Source: Rugalucina vietnamica
Lineage: Eukaryota > Mollusca > Bivalvia > Lucinida > Lucinidae
DNA length: 64,000 nt
NCBI GenBank assembly: GCA_964017185.1
Contig: OZ024882.1
Location: forward strand, 38,426,488 to 38,490,487
Direction: 5' to 3'
Every line of letters starts with the position of its first letter. Within the stretch, counting starts at the first letter, position 1. Below the pieces are notes generated by a model. It did not search any database. It had not been told where the DNA came from and was given only the letters and a program-made list of their open reading frames with translations. Positions 1 to 10,312 of the stretch are shown piece by piece. A program made the position numbers and the translations under genes.

Positions 1-604
1 TTGAATTTATATTTTGTTGCGTCGCATTTTAGCGTGGTAACGATTTTCGCGGCGATTTTGTCTTAAAAAAACGGACTGTAAACTTGTAACAACGGTCTGC
101 GCTACCGAGCATTCAATTAAAGATAGCTTGGTAATTATTCCATCGAATTTAACGCGGAAGCATTCTGTGTGTTTACAAATGATTTCTGAACGTGGCGTAC
201 ATTTGCATTTTTAAATGACTATAACGGCCTAAAATCAAGCGTTTAACGTATGTCATAACCTGTAAACTTTGCGTTTTAAGAACATTTAACTTCAGTTTCC
301 ATGGCAATCAATTTAGTTTATGTTGCGCATCGCATCATTTTAATTTACATTTATATAAACACCTGGACTTGACTGATATTATTTTTTTAGTCCTAAACAT
401 TATATTTTTCGAAATATGAGCGATTATTTCAAAACGGAAAATATGTCACAATTTTCTACAACGGCAAACCACACTATTATTACTACGCAGGTAAAATGTT
501 TGGCGTATTTTATTAAACTTTCAAGCCAATTGACGTTAGAGAAACTACACATATCCATTAGTTTTTGCGTTTGGTGGATATGTCATAACATTAGAAAGTG
601 ACGT

Positions 605-605
<1 letters not shown>
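1..605. other. AT-rich stretch, no gene recognised
   Basis: No convincing coding region, RNA gene or repeat is visible here. Short open frames have no recognisable composition. The block ends at a homopolymer T tract. Confidence 0.5.

Positions 606-649
<44 letters not shown>
606..649. repeat. poly-T tract (44 nt)
   Basis: An uninterrupted run of T. Read on the minus strand it is a poly-A, so it could be the tail of a minus-strand retroelement. It lies just before the ~900 bp dispersed repeat that begins near 690. No target-site duplication could be assigned. Confidence 0.9.
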
Positions 650-654
<5 letters not shown>

Positions 655-689
655 TTGATCCTCACACGGATTTTAAATGCAGAATTGCA

Positions 690-1612
690 AAAAGTACTTT
701 TAGTCCGGCAGAAAACAAATTTGACCTGGAATTGAGTTCTAAAGTTTTTTTTCTGTTCAGTAGGCATTGTCTTTGCCTTTGAAGAATCTGAGTGATGCCA
801 CCTTGGCATCATTGAGCAATTTTGTATTTTCAAGATGGCGTTTAAGATGGCGGCCAGAATATAAAAGTATATTTAATAGGGGTCTCTGATTGTTTTTATC
901 TGGCAAAACTGTGGTTTTTATAGTGCAAAATGATGAAACGGTATCATTTTTGTATACGTATGTACATTCTATCACGGTTTTTTCAAGACAGGATACAAGA
1001 TGGCTGTCAGCTTTCTTATAAAAATACTGTATAGATGAAATAAGTCAAGGTTTTTCGTGATTTTGGTTTTACTTTCAAGTTTTGATTCATACAATTAGCA
1101 CTTTAACTTTTAGAACCATTACTCAAGCTAGTTTGCATTATCAAGATGTAATCAAGATGACATTCAAGAAGGCAGCTATAATTTCTTGCGCAAAACGAAT
1201 TTGACCTAAAATTGAGTTTTAATGGTTTTCCCCACACTGATAACACGTAGCACTTAAACATCATTACTTTGCCTTATGAAGATAAAGGATAATAGAGCAA
1301 TTTTGTACTTCAATATTGTGTATTTCTAGATGGTGGAAGCACGGGTGAAAAGATAGTGAATGTTTATTAAGATCTCGAACTAGTTACAAAAGCAACCAAA
1401 CAGTTTGAAAGCAAATAGCATGCAAACTTGAATGAGGTAGTTTTTAAGTTGTAGAAACTCAAGCAGCAGTATAAATGATCTTACAGTTGGTAATAATGAA
1501 GCAATAGCTACCATTTTAATTTACACAAGAGTGATTGGACAACAGGCAAGGTCATATGACATAGGCATAAACACATTACCACATGACAACCTCGATATTT
1601 GCAGATACATGT
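690..1612 (+). repeat. dispersed ~900 bp repeat (R900), left copy
   Basis: This stretch aligns by eye, in inverted orientation, with 9487-10300 across nearly its whole length. Shared landmarks include a gene-like phrase around 'gacctggaattgagttct', a CAAGATGGC motif near 831, and 'caggcaaggtcatatgac' near 1543. Small indels separate the copies, so they are diverged rather than recent. A partial third copy of its first ~350 bp lies at 4753-5105. No open reading frame of note is present. With the other arm it brackets about 8 kb, which could be one large composite element or two independent insertions; the sequence alone does not decide. Confidence 0.75.
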
Positions 1613-1840
1613 ACTATGGAATGCCATAACTGTCTTATGTTAAGAGCTGTCATTATATGCTGTTGAAATATATTATTATAGTGTTCGTTTGTCATCCCAT
1701 CTGTCCGCTAAGTATTATCTTGGCTCCATTCAACATGTTATCATGTCAACGTTACAGATTATAAGGTTAAATCATCATTTTATTGAGTTAATATATAATG
1801 TTTTATGTCTACTCATTATTTTGTTGGCTTCGGGTTTCGT

Positions 1841-2250
1841 GTTGTCTTGTCATTTGTCGTTTTGTTAGCTTCATATATTATCTTATTTGGTCAATTTATC
1901 ATTTACTTCTTTTGATATGGCATATTACCTTGTTCATTTCTATGTAGTCTGGTTAATACTGCGTTCTATTGGTTCCAAGGATCATAAAACTCTTCTTTGA
2001 CCCTGTTGAAAATGTTGTCTTTTCATATTATGATTCTGGTGGGTATGTTGTCTTGTCATTTGTCGTTTTGTTAGCTTCATATATTATCTTATTTGGTCAA
2101 TTTATCATTTACTTCTTTTGATATGGCATATTACCTTGTTCATTTCTATGTAGTCTGGTTAATACTGCGTTCTATTGGTTCCAAGGATCATAAAACTCTT
2201 CTTTGACCCTGTTGAAAATGTATTTTCATATTATGATTCTGGTGGGTTTA
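1841..2250. repeat. 206 bp tandem duplication
   Basis: Positions 1841-2046 and 2047-about 2250 are near-identical, beginning 'gttgtcttgtcatttgtc' and ending 'tatgattctggtggg'. The second copy lacks a few bases close to its end. High identity suggests a recent duplication. It lies immediately upstream of the hammerhead motif at 2298, so both may belong to the same mobile repeat. Confidence 0.9.
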
Positions 2251-2297
2251 TGCAAAATTACAGTAATTCTCTTTGGCTTCATGTTGCCAAATCTACA

Positions 2298-2341
2298 GGG
2301 TCACTGAAGAGGCTTAAGTAGCCGAAACCATGGTATGACCC
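2298..2341 (+). ncRNA. type I hammerhead ribozyme motif
   Basis: The sequence reads, in order: GGGTCA (stem I 5' strand, 2298-2303), CTGAAGA (2304-2310, the conserved CUGANGA box), GGCT-TAAGT-AGCC (stem II, 4 bp with a 5 nt loop), GAAAC, a very short stem III closing on CATG, GTA (cleavage triplet, predicted cut after A2335), then TGACCC (stem I 3' strand, fully complementary to the first six bases). All conserved core positions are present. It is type I because both termini are in stem I. Hammerheads with very short stem III are known from Penelope-like elements and from small metazoan retrozymes. A Penelope-type reverse transcriptase fragment lies 4 kb downstream, but linkage to it is inference. 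Self-cleavage activity is predicted, not shown. Confidence 0.75.
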
Positions 2342-2741
2342 ATCACCTTTCTCATTAATATGTTTACTGCTCTTAAAGGATCTCAGTTTTAATTTTATTA
2401 TATATTCTGTTGTTATGTCAACTCATTGTTCTGATGGGCTGTTTTGTCATATCATTTTGTTCTTGTTTCATTATGATGGTTTAAAGTGTGATTCTGTTTG
2501 GTGAAATAACAACGCACCTGCTTAAGATGACGTTCTGTTCGCTTCGTTGATAATACTCGCAATTCAAATAATCGAGATGTTATCTCTTTTCATTATGCTG
2601 TAATGTCCAATTGCAATTCTGTATGCTACATCTTTTGCATTGTTTATTCGTTTCACCAGATTATTGTCTTTATTTGATACTTTGTTTTGGCAATTTATCG
2701 TTTTGTTGCCTCTATAGGACATGTTGTCCTTTCGACTGTAT

Positions 2742-3640
2742 ATGTATGGAAGCGTATAGGGTCCCCCCACATATTTGTTTTACGACATAAATTTTTTGAT
2801 GTTATATCGTGAAAATATCAAGATATTACATCAAATATTCTCGTAATCGTTGGATAAAACTCGCGATATCACGTTATAATTATTTCGTTATACAAGGACG
2901 TCTCAATAAATTTTCATGTAATCATTTTGATGAAATAATTATATGGTGTTATGTGTTGTTAAAATTTTCATTTTTGAAGTATGTAATGTTAATTTTTACG
3001 ACCTCGTACGTGAACTTTTTTGCATAAACTGTGATATTTTTTTCCTAAAATGAAACGAATCCTTGAATGTTTGTCGTGAAATTGAATGAGATTCATCACT
3101 GGCGGGAAAATCATCGGAGCGGACACTGGTATAATGGCTACCTTCGTAGTAAGTTTTATTACTTTCTTTTCTTTCACGCTAGTAACCTCGGTAAATTCTG
3201 GCCATTATGGCAGATTTGTTGTGTTGACAAAGCCACCAGCAGGTTGAAGTATTAACAAGGCCATTCAAAATTACAGTACCTAGTTGCAGGAGTTTTGAAA
3301 TATTATACGTTATGACGTTAAAGTTTTTCTGCCATATGCAATATTATTTATTGCGTATCTTAACAATATGGCAAAAACTTTTGCGTAATTCGAACAAAAT
3401 ATAATGAGAAGCGACTTGCATTATTTCGGTGTCGTAATCTTTTCTACGGGAACGAGGTGAGTTATGTCGTAAACGAGATAATAGTATGTTCTTAAGCAGT
3501 AATACTATAACGTAATCGTGATACTTTATCTGAATTTAACGACAAAATTATACCTTCATACCATCATATTATAGCGTTTCACGACAAAAAATTAAGTCGT
3601 AAAACAAATATGTGGGGGGACCCTATACGCTTCCATATAT
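2742..3640. mobile_element. non-autonomous TIR element (~0.9 kb)
   Basis: The ends are inverted repeats of about 40 bp: 'tatggaagcgtatagggtcc' followed by CCCCACATATTTGTTTTACGAC at 2746-2786, and its reverse complement at 3595-3637. Inside, short 'cgtga' and 'cgtaa' motifs recur on both strands, giving further internal self-complementarity. No transposase-like frame is present, so this is best called a MITE-like element. The exact boundary and target-site duplication are unclear because flanking TATA-rich sequence is itself partly palindromic. Confidence 0.7.
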
Positions 3641-3994
3641 ATGTTGTTGTGTCAAGATTACATTATGTTCATTTTACATGTTGTTGAAAATTAGGGTAAA
3701 ATATATCACCAGAAAACCGATAATAGAAGCCGGTATTTACTAGTCACTTCGGTGTATGGCAATTTTTGGAGACGCATGAGAGTATCAGCTTCTTACAGGT
3801 ACAAGAAGAGAAAGAAAAAGGTGTTCCTAGGGCTTGGCGCGACAAGGCCGATTGACCATACCGAGCCCGAATGGCCTCCCGTCTAGTCGAAATCACCGAC
3901 CATGTCCGTCAGCAAAGCCAACACACTCAACCACCAGGATCCCTTCATCCAAACGACACGGGTGGCAGCTCACGGCAAACGAGCCGGTTGCAAT
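3641..3994. other. spacer before the first minisatellite array
   Basis: This holds a relatively GC-rich patch around 3830-3990 unlike its surroundings. I recognise no gene. A long minus-strand frame runs through it from the adjacent minisatellite, but that frame is a by-product of the 42 bp repeat. Confidence 0.4.
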
Positions 3995-4752
3995 AGCAAA
4001 GCTTTGTGTTAACATGTTGATACTAACAGTTGATGTCAACATCTTAACACTAAGCGTTTCAGTTGCAACCGTTAATCTCAACATGTTAACACTTAGTGTT
4101 ACAGTTGCAACCGTTAGTGTCAGTATGTTAACATAAAGCTTAGCAGTTGCAACCGTTAGTGGCAGCACGTTAACACTAAGCATTGCAGTTACAACCATTA
4201 GTGGCAAAACGTTAAAAATAAGCGTTGCAGTTACAACCGTTAGTTTCAACATTATAAAACTAAGCATTGCAGTGGCAACCGTTAGTGTCAACATTATAAA
4301 ACTAAGCATTGCAGTGGCAACCGTTAGTGTCGACATGGTAGCAGTTGCAACCGTTAGTGGCAACACGTTAACACTAAGCATTGCAGTTACAACCATTAGT
4401 GGCAAAACGTTAAAACTAAGCGTTGCAGTTACAACCGTTAGTTTCAACATTATAAAACTAAGCATTGCAGTGGCAACCGTTAGTGTCAACATTATAAAAC
4501 TAAGCATTGCAGTGGCAACCGTTAGTGTCGACATGGTAGCAGTTGCAACCGTTAGTGGCAACACGTTAAAACTAAGCGTTGCAGTTACAACCGTAAGTTT
4601 CAACAATATAACACTAAGCGTTTCAGTTACAACCGTAAGTGTCAACAATATAACACTAAACTTTGCAGTTGTAACCGTTAGTGTAAACATGTTAACACTA
4701 AGCGTTGCAGTTGCAACCGTTAATTTCAACACGTTAACACTAAGCATTGCAG
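3995..4752. repeat. 42 bp minisatellite, array A1
   Basis: About 18 imperfect copies of a 42 bp monomer. The monomer can be written as GTTGCAGTTGCAACC joined to GTTAGTGTCAACATG joined to TTAACACTAAGC. Because 42 is a multiple of 3, long frames stay open on both strands (a 328-codon minus frame and a 164-codon plus frame). The array ends abruptly at 'ttttagtccgg', the start of a partial R900 repeat. A 230 bp internal block is repeated (for example 4245-4350 against 4445-4540). Confidence 0.9.
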
Positions 4753-5105
4753 TTTTAGTCCGGTAGAAAAGAGCTGAATTCAGAGAGGACCTGGAATTGT
4801 GTTCTAAAGTTTTTTTCTTTACTGAATCTTGTTTAGCAGACCTAGCCCTTGAAGAATCCAAGTGATTCCACCTTGGCATCTTTGAGCATTTTTATATATT
4901 CAACATGGTATCCAACATGGAAGCCAGAAATAGCAAAAATCAATATTTTTACATATATGGGACAAATCTATGACGCGATTTATTGGTTTGCTCGTGAGTA
5001 AGACATAGATAAAAAAAAGTTTGTAGCTGTAAGAAACTAAGATGGCATCCAAGATGGCGGCCATTTTAAAGCACAACTGTTTGCATTTGAGATTTTGTGC
5101 TAATA
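4753..5105 (+). repeat. R900 repeat, partial copy
   Basis: This matches the first ~350 bp of the repeat at 690-1612, including the 'gacctggaattg' and 'gaagaatc' phrases and an AAGATGGCGGCC motif at 5051-5062. Similarity fades after about 5060. Its start is exactly the edge of minisatellite array A1, which links the minisatellite and R900 as neighbours more than once in the window. Confidence 0.6.
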
Positions 5106-5397
5106 GAAACATTTTGTGTAAGACATAGACATTTTGTGTAAGACTAATTGTAATGTGACGAAAATATTTGTATTGTTGATAGACTAGAAACTGTGTAGTT
5201 TATATCTAATAAAATAACTGTCATTGTCGAAAAAAAAACACCTTTTGATTCCCATACATTTATGGAGATAATATCTTCAAACTTTCAGGAAATACGAAAC
5301 TTGGTCTTTCACATTGCTATTTACATATATTAATTTTGATTCTTTTGGACATAAGACCCCTTTATCATATATATCAAGTTACACAAGAATCACAAGG

Positions 5398-5585
5398 GCG
5401 TGTAAGACGACACAGTAGCCTATGGTAGAGTGTCATACTCTGAATTGAGAAGTTGGTGTTTGAGCCCGCCACCACAGAGTTGTGCATGACATACATGGTA
5501 ACCTTTCCATGCTACTGATTGTAATAGTACTGGTTCATACCAAAGAAATATAAGCTCCATCTCAACATGTCTGATTGTTTAATTA
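5398..5585 (+). mobile_element. degenerate tRNA-derived SINE candidate
   Basis: Positions 5416-5430 (TAGCCTATGGTAGAG) resemble an RNA polymerase III A box, and 5456-5467 (GTGTTTGAGCCC) resembles a B box, at the spacing of a tRNA. The surrounding bases do not fold into a clean acceptor stem, so a functional tRNA is unlikely. No tail or target duplication was found, and the 3' limit is a guess. Confidence 0.35.
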
Positions 5586-6387
5586 GTTGATTGTTAAATC
5601 ACAATACAAGCAAACCAAACAAATATGTACGAGACAAAATACAATTTTACACAATGCAAAGCACCGTTGTGTATTCTTCATTCATGAAGATGAAAAAAGG
5701 TAAAACTAGCCTATATACTGATTGTTTAGACCAACAAATTGGTATGAAAACATTTTTAAAACACAACTCACTGTTCGTTTATGCATACCTTGTTGTCTTG
5801 GTAAGAACAAAAAACGATTGTACAACCAATTCCTGCCCAGCAGCAACCGCAGCACATAGAAGCACATGGCTTATTCTTGAACCATAAAAGATAACGTGAC
5901 ATCAGTGTCACCCAGAATTGGACATAAATAACCATCCTGCAATACATTGGTCACAATGCAATTGTCAATGACATTAACAATATCTGACTGTGTCGCATCC
6001 CAAAAGGACATGCACACTAAATTAAATCAGGTAAAGAGCAACAGCTTTATTATTCTCTATTGTTTCTCTACATCAATCATGGAAGACCTCTATTTCACTG
6101 GTGGTGACTTTACAACAACAATGCTAAGCCTGTGAGCCAGGTACTGAAAACATAACAGTAAAATGCATATGTGACATCTATAGTGGCAGAAATCCTTTTC
6201 TGATTGTCAAGTGCTGCCATCACCGATTGCTGCATACGGATGTCCCCTACTTCACGAGTGCCTTTCATATTACTTCTTTTAATGACATTAGCCTTGCAAA
6301 CTTCTGAAAGTACATGTCATCTTCTCCCCTAAACTATCAGTTAGATTTCTGATGGTCTGCTAAACTAATTTACTTCATCCGCTGTCG
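5586..6387. other. no gene recognised upstream of the reverse transcriptase fragment
   Basis: Short plus-strand frames exist but none resembles a known protein. The last ~200 bp probably belong to the same retroelement as the reverse transcriptase frame that follows, since that frame starts in mid-domain. Confidence 0.35.
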
Positions 6388-7350
6388 TTGGTTTTTACAT
6401 CCTCTGACCAAAGTCGGTATACACTTTGGTCATGTCAGAATGTGTGCGACGCCTTATCCTATCTCCTGGATAATATTTATATTAGATTCGGGACCAAGTT
6501 ATACAGACAAATTGTTGGAATTCCGATGGGTACAAATTGCGCACCTCTCGTAGCTGATTTATTTTTATACTGCTACGAAAGAGATTTCATGGATTCTCTT
6601 AACCATGATAATCAAGCTGATGTTATCGAGGCTTTTAATTCCACTTCTAGGTACCTCGATGACCTTTTGAACATTGACAACCCTTATTTTGAAGGTATGG
6701 TCAATCAAATTTATCCATCTGAACTACAGTTGAACAAAGCCAATATCTCGGATACCGAAGCCCCCTTTTTAGATCTACATCTTTCTTTTGCAAATGGATT
6801 TGTTTCTTCTAAAATTTATGATAAGCGCGATGACTTTGATTTTGATATAGTAAATTTTCCGTTTTGGGATGGTGACGTTCCTCGTCGTGCTTCTTATGGT
6901 GTATACATTTCACAACTTATTAGGTTTGCTAGAGTCTGCAATCATGTTACAGACTTCAACGCTCGAAATAAATCTTTAACGGCCAAACTTCTCCAACAGG
7001 GCTATCGGTATCATAAACTTCGAAAAACCTTTTCTAAATTTTATCGTAGACACTATGAATTGATTTCCAAATATAATGTTGGGTTAAAGACGCTTTTAAG
7101 TGAGGGTCTTTCGGAGCCAGAATTTTATGGTGACTTGGTCTACAAGTTTAAGAAACTTATAGGAAGTAATGATTTTTCTTTTCAGTTTAGAAAAATCATA
7201 ACACGTTACAGACGTATAGGTTATAACTTGAATGTTATGCGACAGTCTGCATGCTTAGTTTTTAACCCAATCACGGTTGATAACTATGCTGCCTTCTTTA
7301 ATTGCACGCCGGTGGGTCGGGCGTCAGACTCTATGATGGCCCCGACTTAA
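6388..7350 (+). pseudogene. partial reverse transcriptase (Penelope-like type)
   Basis: An uninterrupted 320-codon frame. Residues about 42-60 contain GIPMGTNCAPLVADLFLY, the fingers/palm motif of a widespread invertebrate reverse transcriptase family, and residues about 88-95 contain RYLDDLLNI, the catalytic aspartate pair in a YxDD setting. Downstream, 'PFLDLHLSF', 'YDKRDDFDFDIVNFPF' and 'YGVYISQLIRFARVC' are conserved features of the same family. The ATG start is arbitrary: the N-terminal palm region is missing, so the copy is 5'-truncated or its upstream part is diverged. I assign it to Penelope-like elements from motif style and from the nearby hammerhead motif; the clade is uncertain. 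No GIY-YIG endonuclease is visible after it. It makes DNA from RNA templates in intact relatives; this copy is probably dead. Confidence 0.7.
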
Positions 7351-8178
7351 AGCTATTCATTTTAGTTGGTTGGGGCCGGAGCTTCTTGTCTGTTGCTTGG
7401 CCCACCGGGGTCCAACTGATGTTTTTCTTTAGCTCCGGAGTTAGTAAGTTATTTGGCGCCCAGGGATCTCCATCGTCGGGCAGCTTACTGAATCTGTGAG
7501 TCCTGGTTTTTGATTCATCAGGATGTTTATCATGATTTATTTGTTTGTTCTTGATGATGCATTTACTAGTTAGAGATTCACCACGAGGACCGAAGAACTA
7601 ACTAAATGTTATGAACCACTGCAGAAGCTGAGGGTGAGGTTACGGCCGTGTAAAATCGATTTAAACCCGCCAGTAACTTTGTGTTACTGATCGTTCCAAG
7701 TCGATACTTCTGTGGTGGTTCTTTTTGTTTTATGTCTTGGTGTTTAAAATATTTTTTGTGCTGTTGGCGCCTTATGTATGTTTGCATATTTTTAGTTAAG
7801 TTAAGGTAACTGAGTGGCCACCTATTGGGAAAATAGCTGCTCATTCGGCTTACGAAATGTTTTCATGGTATAAGTACCTGATTGTTAGTTTGGTTTTTTC
7901 CCACCTTGGTTTTTGGAGTGGGAGTCTTTTTCTGATTGCGCCTTTTCCTGATCTTTGCCTACTTGTACTTTTTTTTCTATCACTGCCTGTACACTTTGTT
8001 GGGACAATAATTGCATGTCTTGTGGCATTTTGTGCTGAACTTTTATATACCAAATACCAGGTAAACATCATTCACTTTTGGGATAGTTTACTGATACATG
8101 TACTTGATTGGAAATTGTCCCCATTGTACTTTGACAGATCATTTGTAGACCAGAATAGAATGACAGATTGGCATAGTA
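7351..8178 (+). other. 3' region of the reverse transcriptase element
   Basis: The sequence following the reverse transcriptase frame is GC-richer at first (7302-7500, another open frame) and then T-rich. Part of it, 7809-7950, recurs in inverted orientation at 14071-14213, so this stretch belongs to a dispersed repeat, probably the 3' part of the same retroelement. A short hydrophobic frame (7857-8321) starts inside it but has no recognisable family. Confidence 0.45.
7809..7950 (+). repeat. dispersed repeat shared with 14071-14213
   Basis: The phrases 'cctattgggaaaatagctgct', 'gtacctgattgt' and 'tttctgattgcgcc' occur in the same order in both copies, the second inverted. Copies differ by scattered substitutions. 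Confidence 0.7.
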
Positions 8179-9377
8179 TGGCAAGCCAAGTGCACATTAA
8201 TTTTTTAAACCTAGGTTTGAACTTCAAACCATGGTTTGAAAATTTCAAACCCGGGTTTGAAAACTTTAAACCCGGGTTTAAAACTCAAAGTGCACATTTA
8301 TTCTTCAAACCGGGGTTTTAACTTTCAAACCAGGGTTTCAATTAGCCAAATGCACATTTATTCTTAAAACCTAAGTTTTAATTTCAAACCAGGGTTTGAA
8401 AATTTCAAATCAAGGTTTGAACATTTCAAACCAGGGTTTGAAAACTTTAAACCCTGGTTAAAAAACTCAAAGTGTACAATAATTCTTCAAACCGGGGTTT
8501 CAACTTTCAAACCAGGGTTTCAACTAGCCAAATGCACATTTATTTTTTAAACCATAGTTTGAACTTTAAACCAGGGTTTCAAATTCTTAAAGTATGGTTT
8601 GAAAAAATACTTTAATTATTTAAACATAGGTTTGAACTTCAAACCCATAGTTAAAAGTTTTGGAACCTAGGTTTGAAATAAACGGTCGTACAAAAATAGT
8701 TTAAACCCGTGTTTAAAAACCCAAGTTTCAAAGTTTTCAAACCATAGTTTAAAATTCAAACCAAGGTTTAAAAATCAATGTGCATCTGGCACGATAAAAC
8801 CCCAGTTTGATACTTTGAACCAGGGTTTGAACTATTTTGTACGGCCCTTTAACTTCAAACCTAGGTTTCAAAACTTTAAACTATAGGTTTGAAGTTCAAA
8901 CCTATGTTTAAATAATTACTGTGCATTTGGCCTGTTGAAACTACGATTTCAAATGTCAAACCATAGTTTCAATATTTCAATGAAAATATATTTTTAAACC
9001 ATAGTTTAAGAATGTCAAACCCTAGTTTAAAGTTCAAACCGAGGTTTAAAAAATAAATGTGCATTTGGCTAGCTTTAAAGAATAAATGTGCAATTTGCTA
9101 GTTGAAACCGTGGTTTGAAAGTTAAAACCCTAGTTTGAAGAATTAATGTGCACTTTGAATTTTAAACCATGGTTTAAAATTTTCAAACCCTGGTTTGAAG
9201 TTCAAACTTAGGTTTAAAGAATAAATGTGCATTTGCTTGTTGAAACCCTGATTGGAAGTTGAAACCCCGGTTTGAAGAATTAATGTGCGTTTTGAGTTTT
9301 AAACCAGGGTTTAAAGTATTCAAACCCGGGGAAGTTCAAACCTAGGTTTAAAGAATTAATGTGCACTTGGCTTGCCA
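8179..9377. mobile_element. fold-back element built of AAACCNNGGTTT palindromes
   Basis: The ends are near-perfect inverted repeats, TGGCAAGCCAAGTGCACATT at 8179 and its complement ending at 9377. Both are flanked by TA (8177-8178 and 9378-9379), the target duplication expected of Tc1/mariner-type insertion. Between them I count roughly 40 imperfect copies of a 12 bp palindrome, AAACC-NN-GGTTT, with the centre varying (TA, AT, CG, AG, CT). They are separated by 'gaa' or 'ttt' spacers and periodically by TGTGCATTTGGC or its complement. No coding frame of note is present. The whole 1.2 kb can fold on itself at many registers. Confidence 0.85.
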
Positions 9378-9486
9378 TACAAGATTGAGTCATTTGATAT
9401 AGAACAAACACTTTTCTTTTTATTTGACCCACCTATACTTTTGTTTGTGATATTTTCTACGTTTTGCTTTAAACACCAACTGTACA

Positions 9487-10300
9487 TGTAGATCTGCAAA
9501 TGTATCTCGAGGTTGTCACTATGAGTTTATGCCTATGTCATATGACCTTGCCTGTTGTCCAATCACTCTATTGTAAATTAGAATGGTAGCTATTGCTTCA
9601 TTATTGCCAACATACTGCTGCTTGAGTTTCTACAACTTTAAAACTTCCTCATTAAAGCTTGCATACTATTTGCTTTCAAACTGTTTCATTGTTTTTGTAC
9701 CTATTTTTAAATCTTATCAACATTCACTATTTTTCCACCCATCCTTCCACCATCTTGAACTACACAATATTGAAATACAAGTGCTCTATTACCCTTTATC
9801 TTGATAAGGCAAAGTGTCTAGAGTAATGATTTTAAGTGCTAAGTGTATTCAGTGCAGGAAATTTGATAATTACTTATCTTGATAAGGCGAACTAGCTTGA
9901 GTAATGGTTCTGAAAGTTAAAGTTCTAATTGAATGAAAACTTGAATGTAAAACAAATAACTTGAAAAACCTTGACTTATTTCATCTTACCAGTGTTTCTA
10001 TAAGAAAGCCGACAGTCATCTTGTATCCTACCTTAAACAAACTGTGAAAGAATCACATACTTACACAAAACTGATTACTATTTATCATTTTGGACTGAAA
10101 TAACCACAGTTTTGCCAGATAAAAAACAATGAGAGACCCGTATTAAAGATTATTTTATATTCTGGCAGCCATCTTAAATGCCATCTTGAAAATTCAAAAT
10201 TGCTCAATGACCTTGGCATCACTCAGATTCTTCAAAGGCAATGTCTATTGAACATAATTCAGTAAAGGAAAAAAAACAACTTAAGAACTCGATTCCAGGT
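9487..10300 (-). repeat. R900 repeat, inverted right copy
   Basis: This is the inverted counterpart of 690-1612. The inner end (near 9487) carries 'tgacaacctcga' and 'gcctatgtcatatgacc' in complement, the outer end (near 10290) the 'gattccaggtcc' phrase. It abuts minisatellite array A2, just as the partial copy at 4753 abuts array A1. Confidence 0.75.
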
Positions 10301-10312
10301 CCCGGACGCCAT

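Noticed and set aside
3893-4879. 328-codon minus-strand frame (and matching plus-strand frames) as a repetitive protein gene
   Set aside because: The frame is made by a 42 bp repeat divisible by three and open on both strands because of dyad symmetry. Other arrays shift frame (418 and 967 are not multiples of three), with no conserved start or signal.
7302-7499. 65-codon frame after the reverse transcriptase as a separate gene
   Set aside because: Overlaps the reverse transcriptase frame and lies in the same retroelement; more likely part of that element than an independent gene.
7561-7610. A second hammerhead in 'agttagagattcaccacgag'
   Set aside because: An outer stem AGTTAG/CTAACT exists, but the CUGANGA box and GAAA are missing.
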